This document shows, one piece after another, positions 39,125 through 49,653 of a stretch of DNA of 64,000 nucleotides. The position numbers and the translations under genes were made by a program. The stretch covers positions 76,691,912 through 76,755,911 of the forward strand of contig NC_092793.1 of the NCBI RefSeq assembly GCF_918797505.1, in the 5' to 3' direction. The stretch's first letter is position 1. Each line of letters begins with the position of its first letter. The notes under the pieces were generated by a model. The model did no database searches and was not told the origin of the DNA. It worked only from the letters and a program-made list of their open reading frames with translations. This stretch comes from Bemisia tabaci. Taxonomy: Eukaryota > Arthropoda > Insecta > Hemiptera > Aleyrodidae.

Positions 39125-39707
39125 GTGAGCAAGTAGCTTAAAACCACGCCATACCTACATTGGATTTTCCAATTTTTCTAGACCTCCGCAGTTATTTAAG
39201 AGGGGGAGGGCTCCGCTACACTATAGGGGCCCCAAGATCGCATCAGCACCCCGAGAATATCAGAGCCAGACCGACAATGCACAGTACTATAGACATGAGT
39301 ATGAGGGCTTATATTTAAAGGAAGTTTCTGAATAAAAACGAAATCGGAAAAAATGTATTGTAAGTGATTTCTAGTGTTTATTAGCATTTGTAACATTTAA
39401 AACACAACAGATAGGTTTGGATGCGGAGGATATCGATTTTTAAAAGGTTACGGGAGAAGTCCCCAAACTAAATTGGTGTCGCGAAGACTTCAAAGAATGA
39501 CGTCGATTTATTCTCCTTATTTTAAAAAATAAAATAGGAGCGAAAATTTTCGAACAACGCAAACGAGATACGTTGTTGCGGACTTACACATTCGATGTAC
39601 GTCGTTTCTACAGCACACTCAGGCGCTCTGCGACCCCCAAACGCCAGATATGCCTGTCTTCCCGAGGGTTATGGTGCTTCCACGTTTCCGCGATCGTCCG
39701 TGGTCTC
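38142..39707. other. INTS6 upstream region with A/T homopolymers; promoter not resolved
   Basis: The ~200 bp before the INTS6 start (to ~38340) is GC- and CpG-richer (GCGGAGCGCTGTCG, TGCGGGGCGCGG), as expected near a promoter. No TATA box is evident at a convincing distance. Homopolymers follow: an A-rich block at 38931-39003 and a run of ~55 T at 39067-39121. No gene was recognised. Confidence 0.4.
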
Positions 39708-39861
39708 CAGTAGCGTGGCGCGAATGATCGATTATTGATATTTCCCCATTTGAAGGTATGGTACAGAATCGATTTTTAAGGTGTTCGCAACGAACACCCT
39801 GTTTATCGATACTTTTCCATAGGTTTAAATGGCTGATCAATCGATGGATCGCAAAGCACTG
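39708..39861. repeat. hAT-like MITE, copy c (right TIR shortened)
   Basis: The left TIR is CAGTAGCGTGGCG. The right end has lost most of its TIR and reads GCAAAGCACTG. The flanking octamers GTGGTCTC and ACGGTCTC agree at 6 of 8. The centre is GGTGTTCGCAACGAACACC at 39780-39798. Confidence 0.75.
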
Positions 39862-40579
39862 ACGGTCTCCGCGTCTATGATAATCAAGACAATAACTGAT
39901 CTGATAAATATTACCTCGGACGAATGCACACAACAGTGATCAAACTGATGAATATCAAACGACACAAAAAACTGAGACTGCCAGACATTCTCGATTTTTA
40001 CGCGGCCGTTGCATACGTTTCTGGTAAATTGTTTCCAATGTATGGTCCCTCTCCTTCTACAGCTGCATATTGCCATCAGTTCATCAACGATGACATATTG
40101 TATTTTCCGATTGACTTTATTCGCTTCACTCCAGTGGCTGGTAGGTCCTTGAATGTAAAATTTATTGACTTGTGATTCCGGTGAACTCAATTCACTTGGA
40201 TTTATACTACGCCCCGTTTTTCGACGAAATCTCCAAATTCGTTTCTTCGACCAAAATGTCTTTTTTTTTTAAAAAAAAAAAAATGATTTTTTAACAAAAA
40301 AATGATTTTTAAAAAAAGTTTAATTATTTTCTATTAGGGAAAAGTTTTCCTCAAAGGACGAAAGTCCTTCCTTGTGTGTACGATCGCAGACACCCAACGT
40401 GCAACAACGCTTTCTTTATTCTTTACGATGCGTACTAAAAACGAGGAAGAGCCAAATTTTCAATCGGGAAATGAGAAATATACCTCATGTTGCTTTTAGC
40501 CAACATGGACATGATACGCCCGGGTCCCAGGAAGCATTTTCCTTGAAATTTTAAAAAAAAAATTTCTCCTTATAAAAAA
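39862..40579. other. No gene recognised
   Basis: Overlapping frames of ~83 codons (plus, 39924-40175) and ~117 codons (minus, 39837-40190) cover the same bases. Neither has a motif that I can name. The minus frame starts inside the downstream MITE. Confidence 0.3.
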
Positions 40580-40742
40580 CATTAGCGGATCCAGCAAATT
40601 GGCAACATTGTATTTTCTCCATTTAAACCTATGGAAATGTATCGATTCTTGGAGAGACCAGGTGCTCCGACGAGAATCGATTACATAGCATGGGTTTAAA
40701 TGGAAGAAATCCGGTGTTGCCAAATTGCTGGATCCGTCTCTG
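40580..40742. repeat. hAT-like MITE (GGATCCAGCAATTTGGCAAC family), copy 1
   Basis: The left end CATTAGCGGATCCAGCAAAT pairs with the right end TTGCTGGATCCGTCTCTG. A perfect octamer ATAAAAAA flanks it (40572-40579 and 40743-40750). Copy 2 is at 51703-51865. Confidence 0.85.
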
Positions 40743-41160
40743 ATAAAAAATAAAGCAGGAGCGGAGATTTTGAAAAACCGCGACCGAGATATGCCTTTTT
40801 GCAGTTTCACCGTTGCGGAAGAAATAGTGCTTCAATGGCAGTCGATAATCGTTCTACTCTTACCTTTGCAGATGATGAAATTTACAAAGCAAAGGCCTCT
40901 TTCTCAAATGCCCACGCTCAGAGATGCGGTAAGTTCAACGTAAATCTTAGACCGCATGCAGAGACTATTGAAAACGTAAAACTAATTAATTCATGATATG
41001 AGTTCGTGGTGCTGGTTGAATATTGCAATAAGAGGAAGGTCAAAAGCAAAAAAATCAGAGTAGAGTTTCGAGTTTAATTTTGTGCCTCGTAAGTATACAA
41101 GTAACACATTGCTTGATGGCGCATACTGATACATTATATCTTGAGCTACAGCTAGAAAAA

Positions 41161-41585
41161 ATTGAACCGAGTTAAGCAGGAAGGAATCAGGCTACATCAG
41201 CTACTGCAAAATTTAATTAGGTTTAATGTTTTACATGAAAACAGGTGTGCGGATTTTCGTGCAATTTTTAGTGAATTTTTTGCAAAGCACGAAGCAAACT
41301 CCTTGAAATTTTCAAAGGAATCCGCACGAGCGTTCTCTAGAGTATAAAAAATTAAAGTGCCCGCTTAAATTCGGCAATAGCTGTTTGGTTCACATGGCGT
41401 GCTTTGCGATATATCGATTGTTATGCCATTTAAACCTATGGAAAAGGATCGATAAACAGGGTGTTCGCAGCGAACACCTTGATAATCGATTCTTTACCAT
41501 AGATTTAAATGGCATAATAATCGATAGATCGCATTTCACGCCACGCCACTGGCTTGGTTCCTTTCTGCTAAACGCAGTTCAATTA
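41161..41585. repeat. MITE (GTTAAACAGAAAGGAACC family), copy 3, split by an hAT-like MITE
   Basis: The left TIR GAGTTAAGCAGGAAGGAATC and right TIR GGTTCCTTTCTGCTAAACGC match the family at 12252, with AATT on both flanks. The right arm is interrupted at 41391-41550. Confidence 0.8.
41391..41550. repeat. hAT-like MITE, copy d, nested and reversed
   Basis: The right end CACGCCACGCCACTG is intact, while the left end is degenerate (CACATGGCGTGC). The flanking octamers GTTTGGTT (41383-41390) and GCTTGGTT (41551-41558) match at 7 of 8. GCTTGGTT is also the host element's own sequence, which confirms the nesting. The centre is GGTGTTCGCAGCGAACACC at 41460-41478. Confidence 0.85.
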
Positions 41586-42432
41586 AGAGTCAACTTGATC
41601 ACGTGTCACCAGAAATACCGCAGTATATCCGATTCGGATCTGTCGCTCCTCTGTGGCGGAGGAATTCTGAGGGCTGGATGATATTCTGAGATATGCCATA
41701 ACACCTAAATAACCGCCGCAGAAACAGAATTTTTGCAATCTTAAAAAAATTAATTTTTATGGAGGAAATGGAGGAAAAAACTTAGAAATGAGCAGTTGAA
41801 CTATGATTTTGAAGTCCCAGACCGTAGAGATGAGTAAATAGGAATACTAAGCGTGGAAAAGCAAAGAATCACGACGTAACATGGTAGCATTATATGTATC
41901 GGACGGAGAGATATTGGACTTCATGCTCATTGCTCAGCCATAGCTATTCTAATTTAATTTACAATGAAGCAGGTTTTTTCTATTTTTATCCGGGGAAATA
42001 AATACGAACATGACGCTCAATTTCGTGGAATCTGGCAGGATATCTACTAAAACAGGCCGGCCAAAAATCAGTACTTTTACAGAACTTTTTCAGTACATTC
42101 CCAGGAAATTCAGTACCTCCTTGATAGAAAAATTCAGTACTTTTTCAGTAGCTCCAATTGGCGAAATTCGGAAAATTTAAAGACTTTGAATTTTCCACTC
42201 AAATTGCGACAAAAATGACAAAAAAATGAAAAAATTCCGGACCTTCTTGCGGAATTCCGCACTCTTTCAGCACTCCCGGACCGCCCTTAAAAAATCAGTA
42301 CTTTATCCGTACTTTCCGAAAATTCCGGACTTGTAGACACCCCGCCTAGGTACTCTCTGATAGTAGATGAGCAAAGAGTCCACAAATTTTACTGCATGAT
42401 ACATAATTTAGAATCTTTCTCAAAAGCGCTAA
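41586..42432. other. No gene recognised; CAGTACTTT-rich segment
   Basis: Between ~42065 and 42320 the words CAGTACTTT and CAGTACA/C recur with CGGAMTT motifs, which gives a low-complexity look. There is no coding content. Confidence 0.35.
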
Positions 42433-42534
42433 ACCTCAACCTGCATTTTCCTCCTCCAGCCAGGTAGATGGAGTCAAGACCACGAGGGTGAGATCCATCG
42501 TTCCAACGACGAGACCCTCCAAAACCCGAGATTT

Positions 42535-43047
42535 ATGTATCATCAGCAGGAGCAAGAATCAATGACGGGGCCCTCGAAAAAACAAAATAGTCCATCCTCA
42601 GAGTTGAATGAGAAGAAAAAGCCAAACTTGTTTGGCCCTTTTTTTCGAGGACAGGAAGATGGCGTAAAGAATTCGAAACTCCCAAGGCGAAGGTTGCTGC
42701 GAGGTAGTTCAGACGACGAGTTAGCATACAATCAATCGCATAGGTTCGTGTGCGACACATGCTCCAGCAATCGCATAGCCTGGGTTAATGGCAAATGCGG
42801 CAATATGTTCGCTTTTGGGTTGATGAACAGGCCTGGCTTGCATCATGATGGGTACGTGCCTGACGACATAGGCATCGGGGAGGAGTACGAGTACGTCGCG
42901 TTCGAATATTGCCTCGATTGCGGGCAAATTCAGGATGGAGTCCATGAGTTCCCCCTCCCGGAGACGTATTTTGAGAAACATCGGATTATGGCGATAAACC
43001 CTGATTACTACGAGGATGATAGCGAAGATACGAAGACTCCCAAGTAG
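42535..43047 (+). CDS. Intronless zinc-ribbon protein, probable horizontally acquired gene
   Basis: This is a 170-residue single-exon frame that is visibly GC-richer than its AT-rich surroundings. Residues 1-~75 are polar, with a basic cluster KLPRRRLLRG that could act as a nuclear signal. The C-terminal ~95 residues carry one CxxC (CDTC), a further Cys (GKCGN), then HDGYVPDDIGIGEE and a second CxxC (YCLDCGQIQ), ending FPLPET. Two CxxC knuckles suggest one zinc ribbon. The 'GYVP..GIG..-Y--F-YCLDCG-IQ--FPLP' order resembles, from memory, a small family of unnamed bacterial and phage proteins. I cannot name the function. The frame is open from 42433, and TTTTCCTCCTCCAG (42446-42459) could be a splice acceptor, so an upstream exon and a longer N terminus are possible. 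An AATAAA stands at 43243-43248. The nearest conventional gene, INTS6, diverges from it 4.4 kb away. Confidence 0.75.
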   Translation: MYHQQEQESMTGPSKKQNSPSSELNEKKKPNLFGPFFRGQEDGVKNSKLPRRRLLRGSSDDELAYNQSHRFVCDTCSSNRIAWVNGKCGNMFAFGLMNRPGLHHDGYVPDDIGIGEEYEYVAFEYCLDCGQIQDGVHEFPLPETYFEKHRIMAINPDYYEDDSEDTKTPK

Positions 43048-43079
43048 CATCGTCATCTACTCTCTAGGTGGCGCTCATC

Positions 43080-43440
43080 AAGAAAACGTCTAATTTCTAG
43101 AAAGATCAATTTTCTAGAAAGAAAATAGGTATAAAGTAGATCTAGAAAATAGACACGAGAAAATAGAAAGAAAATACATCGTTTCCTTGCATTTTCTTAA
43201 AAGAAAACATTAAGAGATTGACTGGAAAATAATTCTACTTTCAATAAATTTCCTATCTTTTTCCCAAATGGAAAGTTGACAGAAAGTAGACCTATGAAAT
43301 AGATCTATTTTCTTTGGTCAGACTTTTGACTCGCAGTGTTTTTTCTTTCAATTTTCCAGATAACTCTCATTTTCTTGGTATTTTCTACAAGTTTTCTTAA
43401 TATTTGTTTTCTGGGAAAAAATTTTATTTTGCTACTTGGG
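43080..43440. repeat. GAAAATAG/CTATTTTC-rich degenerate palindrome
   Basis: Variants of AGAAAATAG recur on one side and CTATTTTCTT on the other, which gives a loosely self-complementary block. It directly follows the zinc-ribbon gene and may be its 3' UTR in part. Confidence 0.35.
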
Positions 43441-43489
43441 CTACTGCGAAGATAGGCAGATAATTAACTCTATTTGGACTAGATTTTGC

Positions 43490-43921
43490 AATTGAATCAG
43501 TGAGAACGAAAATACACCAACTCGGTGGCTCGAAAATGCCGCATCTGTTCCAACTTGGAAATGTGAAAAGTCCTCAAGCACCTGCGTCTTTCGTCACCGA
43601 ACTTCTTTTTCTTGTACTAACTTTTTCAACCACTGTGCAGTTTTGCGTGTGTCTTGATTATTTTCATTTTTTCGAGTTGGTGTGTTTTCGTTCTCACTGA
43701 TTCAATTTTCATTTAAGACGGTCAATCTTCCTAAAAGTCATTGACATCATAGCGCATCTGTTCCAACTTTGACCTTTAAAGTTTCCTTAAGTACTAATTG
43801 TCTTTCGGCACCAAAACTCTTTAACTTAAACACTTCTTCGACAACTTTGCAATTTTGTGTTTGTCTAGATTATTTTAATTTTTTCGAGTTGGTGTGTTTT
43901 CGCCCTCACTGATTCAATTAG
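43490..43921. repeat. Inverted-repeat element with a ~215-bp partial tandem duplication
   Basis: TTGAATCAGTGAGAACGAAA at 43491 pairs with TTTTCGTTCTCACTGATTCA ending near 43706. The right part then occurs again, ending TTTTCGCCCTCACTGATTCA near 43919. The repeat period is ~215 bp and the second copy is more diverged. A 66-codon plus frame in the first unit is not convincing. Confidence 0.65.
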
Positions 43922-44444
43922 GAACTCTGGTAAAAATTGGAAGTGGGATCTGTATTCCAAAATGCTATAGACCTAGCCGGCTGAAAGATTTCCTATGGCT
44001 TCTGTATCCGGCTATACAATTTCTAATGGCCTTTTATAGCAGATGGCGATAAAGCTACACCCAAGCGATAAACTGCGCATAGCCCGGCGCACAGTGGATC
44101 CAGTCAATTAGAGAGGTCGGACTTGAAATTTTTGACATAAACTGCGAACTTTGATGTTTATTTCGTCACATTTTAAAGTTCAAGGGGTGCTCCTAGAAGA
44201 AAATTTCACAAAGAAACCAATGGAACCACTTTCAAAACCTCAAAGTTTTGTATAAACGGAGTTGTATAGGTAAGCGTGTAAAGGTTCCAAATTTTGTCCG
44301 ACCTCTCCATTGACTGGATCCGCTGTGCGGCGATAAGAACTAGAGCCCGGCTGCACGATTTTCTATCGCCTTCTATTCCGGCTATAAGAATTCCTATGGT
44401 ATTTTGGAGCGTAGCTCCCTTTGCCAATTTTTACCAGGGAACTA
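43921..44444. repeat. Inverted-repeat element with nested inverted repeat
   Basis: The outer arms are AACTCTGGTAAAAATTGG and CCAATTTTTACCAGGG, with GCTATAG/GGCTATAAG segments inside. An inner pair (GTGGATCCAGTCAATTAGAG and CTCTCCATTGACTGGATCCG, ~44095-44333) marks a second, nested element. Confidence 0.65.
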
Positions 44445-44702
44445 CAATTCGTTGCTTCCTAAACGAAGAAATGTAACTCTATCCAGGGTTGCGAAATTGA
44501 CCAAGACAAAGTGATCGTTTACAAGAATGTGCCCGCGATATTTTGGTCAAAAATTTACCTGATTTTCGCATGAGATCAGAGGATAAATCAGTGAAATTTT
44601 CAACCAGGAAAGCCCAAGATTTTCCTTCTTAAAGTGCAATTTGCGTGGAGAACTTTGGCAATATTGAAATGTACTTAAGTTCTTTTGTGGGGGAAACGGA
44701 GA

Positions 44703-45034
44703 ATTGAAGTGCTTGGAAGACAAGGCGCATAATATTGATAAACTCAACTAAAAGTACCTAGTTTGATACTTGAAAAAAAGAGACTAGAAACTCTTTCTTT
44801 CATGTCTGAAAGAACAGTCTGAATGAATGTCTGAAAGAATAGTCTGAAAGAATGTCTGAAAGAATAGTGAAAACTGCACGACTAAAATCCAGCTTTAAAG
44901 CATCAAAAAGTGAGTTTTAACTTCTTTTCTACCAGAGGGCTCCATGTAATTTTAGAGCTGTAAACACGTTTAGGTTGAAATAGCAAAAACTGCATTTATG
45001 CACCTCGTCCTCCATCCTCCAAGCCCCTCAATTT
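44703..45034. repeat. MITE (AGGGGCTTGGAGGACAA family), copy b, with internal tandem repeat
   Basis: The ends GTGCTTGGAAGACAAGGCGC and TGCACCTCGTCC..CCAAGCCCCTCAA pair. Inside, GTCTGAAAGAA(T/C)A units are repeated about five times (44802-44868). This expansion is absent from the other two copies. Confidence 0.7.
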
Positions 45035-45458
45035 CTAGCTCGGTTTAAAAAAAAAAACGTATGCACCATTAGTTTCCCTATAGACTTATGTATTTTTATA
45101 CGGATGAGCCAGAAATTATAGTTCCTAATTTCAACAGCTAATCCATTTCTAATCGCCTACGAGAAGAGGGACTTTCGTCCACGATGAATCTGCAGTATCT
45201 CGCGATAATTAACGATACCATACCATACCGTAATTTGTGAGGAACTTACTTTGTTTTTGAGAGTGGTTTAGATTTTTCAGGCGACTTTCACGAAATAATT
45301 ATGTTTGCGTTACATTTTGAGGCTATTCGGGATTAAAGTGAGTAAAGGTTCTAATAAGAACGAGATGTTGGTGATGTCTGTGAACTTATTTCAAAAATGT
45401 TGCGAAAAAAATAGACCTTCAAAAATCGCATTGAAGGGCGACTTTTCAAAGTCAATAT
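45035..45458. other. No gene recognised
   Basis: This is a short AT-rich spacer between two repeats. It contains only the start of a 104-codon frame whose C-terminal half is shared with repeat copy A and is therefore repeat-derived. Confidence 0.3.
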
Positions 45459-47736
45459 TGGCGCGTATACGTAGTATACCGCCTTTGCGATCGTTTCGAA
45501 CCCTGCTCGATACAATAACCGAGTCCCTTAGTTCCTTACCGAAAAGTGACTACCGCGAACTTCTGAGATTTTCCAAAGCGTGTGAAAAGTTTATTTATCC
45601 ATCAATAATTATGATTTAAAGTTGTTTCTCATTCTGGGGCTCATTAGTTTATGTGCAGTGAATACCAAGAGTCTACGTTACTTGGTTTTTTCAAAAAAAG
45701 CCTAAGAATGCGACGCGCTGATTTAAAATATGCATATATAAGCAGAATCAAGCGAATTGATTCGAGGATGGCTGAGCAGGTCGGCACTCTCGAAATGAGA
45801 ATTTAACTCCTCCGTTTTGTTCAAAACGTTGCTTTGACAGATCTGTAACCTCGGTTATACTTTTCAAAAGTTGGTACCCGTGCTCTGATAGTGCTGTTCA
45901 TCTGACAACAATGTCAGTGTCAGCTGATAATAATATTTTTATCATATGAGGTTAATAAAAAGTTTTCAGTCAGTCTTTGACATCCTGAATAATTGTCTTG
46001 GTATTTATTTACTAATTTTACAGAATTATATTTTATTTCTTATTAAAACTAAGAAATACAGTGCAATCTGTGTAAGTGCAATCTGTGATGAGCCTCGAGA
46101 CTCATTAGACCATTAGCTAAACGTGGCTCATACAGGAATCCACTTACCCCTCTCTTCCCCACGCTCCTGATCACTGCGTCGGCGTCTCGACGAACAATAG
46201 CTAATGACGGTCGCCAAGCTAGGCCGGGATCCTCAGCCCCTCGCCCAATTACTTACGCTTCATTAACCATTTCACCGTCACTCTAGGATTCGTCCAATTT
46301 TCAAAAAAAATTGTTTCGCGAGTTTTTAGCAATTTTTTCCTTACTCTCCGTTAAAACACGAATTAAAAGAGGTCTCATTCATAAAAATCGGCCAAATAGA
46401 AGAGAAGTTACAGTATTCGAAATCCGAAGAAATCAACAAAACTTCTCCAAACAAAAAATAAAATGAAGGGGGGGGGGAATGTATAAATTACAATTTAATA
46501 TGATTGACCTCAGAATGTGACAAGCAATTCAATTATAAAAAGGAGAAAAAATTGAGTGAAATTACAAAAAATTAGCCTCTTGCAAGGGGCTTCCTTGTAT
46601 GAGTTTTGACCTGAAGACAAGTAAATCCCGTTATATTATTAAAACGAAATTGACTCCATAGTTTAATGCCTTAGTTTCTTGAATACGATTATTTTAAGCT
46701 CTCGAAAATTTATACCAGCAATTTTACCCATGGGGTGATTTCCTGAGAGCTGATAATATCACGAATTTCTCATAGAGCCCTTCAAAAATGGCTTGCTTTT
46801 TGGGCAGCCGATTCGGCCATCAAACCGGGGTTTAAATGGAAGCTGATATTAACACAAAGCTCTGAGAAAAATTTTGAGATAAGTATAGGAACGGTTTGTA
46901 AATTACGAGGAGAGGCGGGCATTCTGTTCAGCATATCGATACATAAGTATTTTCACACGTAGAATTTAATTTTCACGTCAGGGAGTCGACATATTTTGAT
47001 TTTTTCGATTTTATACGGAAAATGTATGGTTTTTCGGGATTGAAATTACTTACAATTGTTTCATGAAAAATGAATGCACCCAAAATGACTATAGCATTTT
47101 GACTTTCACATACGTGCACTCACTAAATCGATTGGTAAATTCAAAGAGTGGGTACATCGACCTGGTATATCAAGTTTCTGCAATTTTTTACGGCAAATCG
47201 GTAGATTTTCGGGATGTGAATTGCTTACTTTCAATTCATGAATGAATAAAGCATGGACATGGTTGAGCTTCTTTGCATGAAAAGACGTTTAAAATAACAA
47301 AATCAAGACATATTTAATACAATTGCATTTATATCGAGTCAATTTCTTTTCAATAATATAACGGGATTTATAATACCGGTGATTTGGGTATTTTAGCCCC
47401 AAAATACCTTTAAATCGACTTTATCTTCTAGGAATTCGACAGAATTTTTCCTTTCTTCGCTTAAATTTTTCCGTAGCACTTTTCTTCAAGAATCTGATAA
47501 GATTTTGCTTGAGGCGGATCAAAAAACTTAAATTTGTTCGAATAGCTTTCTAGATTCACAATACACGGTCTCGTCAAGGTGCGTCGTTGACCTTGCAGTG
47601 TTGGATCGTGAATTCTCTTGTTGTGCTGCTTGCCTTTTTTGAAATCTCTGTAAATGAAAACTAAAGGGGTTGATATGTGCGAGTTAATGACGCGCCTTAT
47701 CAACACATTGTGTTGGAGTTCACTGCTTGTTTTTTC
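45459..47736 (-). repeat. Dispersed ~2.3 kb repeat, copy B (inverted relative to copy A)
   Basis: This is the reverse complement of about 7094-9525. It shows the GTATACGTAGTATAC palindrome at its left edge and AACACATTGTGTTGGAGTTC at its right edge. The ~200 bp segment found in copy A at 8290-8510 is missing here (junction near 46621). Divergence is roughly 10% by eye. Both copies abut A/T-rich tracts at the same end. Confidence 0.65.
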
Positions 47737-48470
47737 TTTGTTTTTTCAATCAATTGAATCCTGCCTCTTTTTGTCCGCTATAGCTCATTAACTTGGACTA
47801 TTTTTTTTTCTTTTCTTTTCTTTTTTTTCTTTTTTTTTCTTTTTTTTTCATCTATTAGGTCCAATAAGTAGGTAAACTTGCTTTTTCCGAAATCGCAAAA
47901 ATTTTGCTTTATCGGTTTCATTCACTGCCAGCTATATCAATGGCTATAAAGTGCGAAACTACGTACCTCACTCGCGGTGCTTTGAAAAGCCAGCCTCTAT
48001 TTTATTTTTACGGGAGGAAACAAGTCAACTTTAAAACTTTAAATTTTTACACTGATGGAAAAGAAAAATCAACGAACTTTTCCATTGTCTAGTTTTTCGA
48101 GGAGACCATGAAGTATGACAAGAAGTCTGCAGCGTCGCTAAGAGATTTCACACTTTTGCAATCGATATGTGAATTTACAATTGAGTAAACTGACGAGAAA
48201 ATAAAGCGACTCAAGTGAAGATTTTATATCGACCATATAAAAAATGTGATTCCAGCTTCGAAAGCATGCTTCGAAAGCATGCTTCGAAAGCATGCATGCT
48301 TTCGAAGCCAGGATGAGTTCCCGTAAATGTAAAAAAAAAACAACAACACAATTTTAAATTAATAAAAAATTATATTTAATTCATATTTTTTAATGACTAA
48401 GATCATTGTGATCCGATCATGAACCGGATGCGAGGAAGAGTTTTGCGTGTTCAGTCTCGCGCCTTTGACA
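47737..48470. other. T-rich tract and a CATGCTTCGAAAG palindromic tandem; no gene
   Basis: A (T)nC tract runs over 47797-47850. At 48256-48308 the unit CTTCGAAAGCATG is repeated three to four times and then mirrored. The unit is itself close to self-complementary, so cruciform formation is likely. Confidence 0.5.
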
Positions 48471-48635
48471 CAATGACGAGACGTGTATGATCGAGTATCG
48501 ATATTTCCTCCATTCGAAGCCATGGTAGAGAATCGATTAATAAGGTCTTCGTTGCGAAAACCCTATTCAACGATCTTTTTCCATAGGTTTGAATGGCAGA
48601 TCAATCAATCTATCGAAAAGTACGCTACGCCACTG
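48471..48635. repeat. hAT-like MITE, copy e
   Basis: The left end has decayed (CAATGACGAGACGTG) and the right end is TACGCTACGCCACTG. The octamer CTTTGACA is perfect on both sides (48463-48470 and 48636-48643). The central near-palindrome is mutated (GGTCTTCGTTGCGAAAACC). Confidence 0.8.
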
Positions 48636-48643
48636 CTTTGACA

Positions 48644-49653
48644 ACAGTTCAGAACTGGAGGACAATTTTTAGGGTTCTTTTAACGCACGGTTCATCCGGT
48701 TTGAAAGTAAAATATAAAACAAGATAACAAAAACAAAGTTAAGATATATTGTAATTTATACAACCACTTACTCTAAATTTAAGAGTTTCAGTTTCAGTGC
48801 GGGAGTTTTTTTAACTGAAAAGTTGTTACTTACAACTTACAACTTACTTAGGTGTATAACTGACTTGCATTTGAATTAGTTCAGTATATTACACTTACAT
48901 GGCCTTACAAAATTTACAATTTTAACGGTTTTAATTTTTCAATTTTTTGTATTAATTTAATTAATTTGTTTAATCAATTTTATTCTACAGAAATACAGTG
49001 AGATTTGACTGCAATTATTTTAAAAAAGACTGACAATATTAATTGAAAAAAAAGACGTTTTAAGATAGTATAGAAGAAAGTTGACAACTGAGGTTTATTC
49101 AGTGCTTAGATTTGATAGGTACGGCACGGCATTTTTACAAAATGACAGGCACGCATAATAAAGTAGTGTAAAAGAGAGTAAAAAAATTGGCCAGCGGCAT
49201 ATCATTTTAAATACTGACATGGAAAATAAAAATTGCCGGTACACGATAGAGTTCCAAAGTAGGATTTCTAAAGGTAAATTACGACATAATCAAATAAATT
49301 TTGAGTAGAGTATCTTTCTGATGAGTGTTGAGTCATTCTCAATTTCTTACTCTCTTTCATTACCTACATATATTTATTATATAATTAGTTGTCGCACCAA
49401 AGGAAGTCACACACGACAAAATCGGAGACAATGTAATACAGCCTTCTAAAAATAATCTTCGTGAATGATCATTACGACAGAAGAAAGCGCTGGCGCTTCG
49501 GTTCGATTCCTTAAAAAAAAGAAAAAAAATACTTCTGCAAAAGGCAGAGTAAAGTCTTGGAAAAATTTATATTAACCAAAATTAAAACGTCAATAAAATT
49601 TCAGATTTTATAAATATTTTCGAGATATTCATTTTCGGCATCAACCTCAATAA
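48644..49653. other. No gene recognised
   Basis: AT-rich sequence without repeats of the families seen elsewhere. No frame or motif stands out. Confidence 0.3.

Noticed and set aside
38842..39147. 101-codon minus frame of mostly Lys and Phe
   Set aside because: It is produced entirely by the poly(T) and A-rich tracts.
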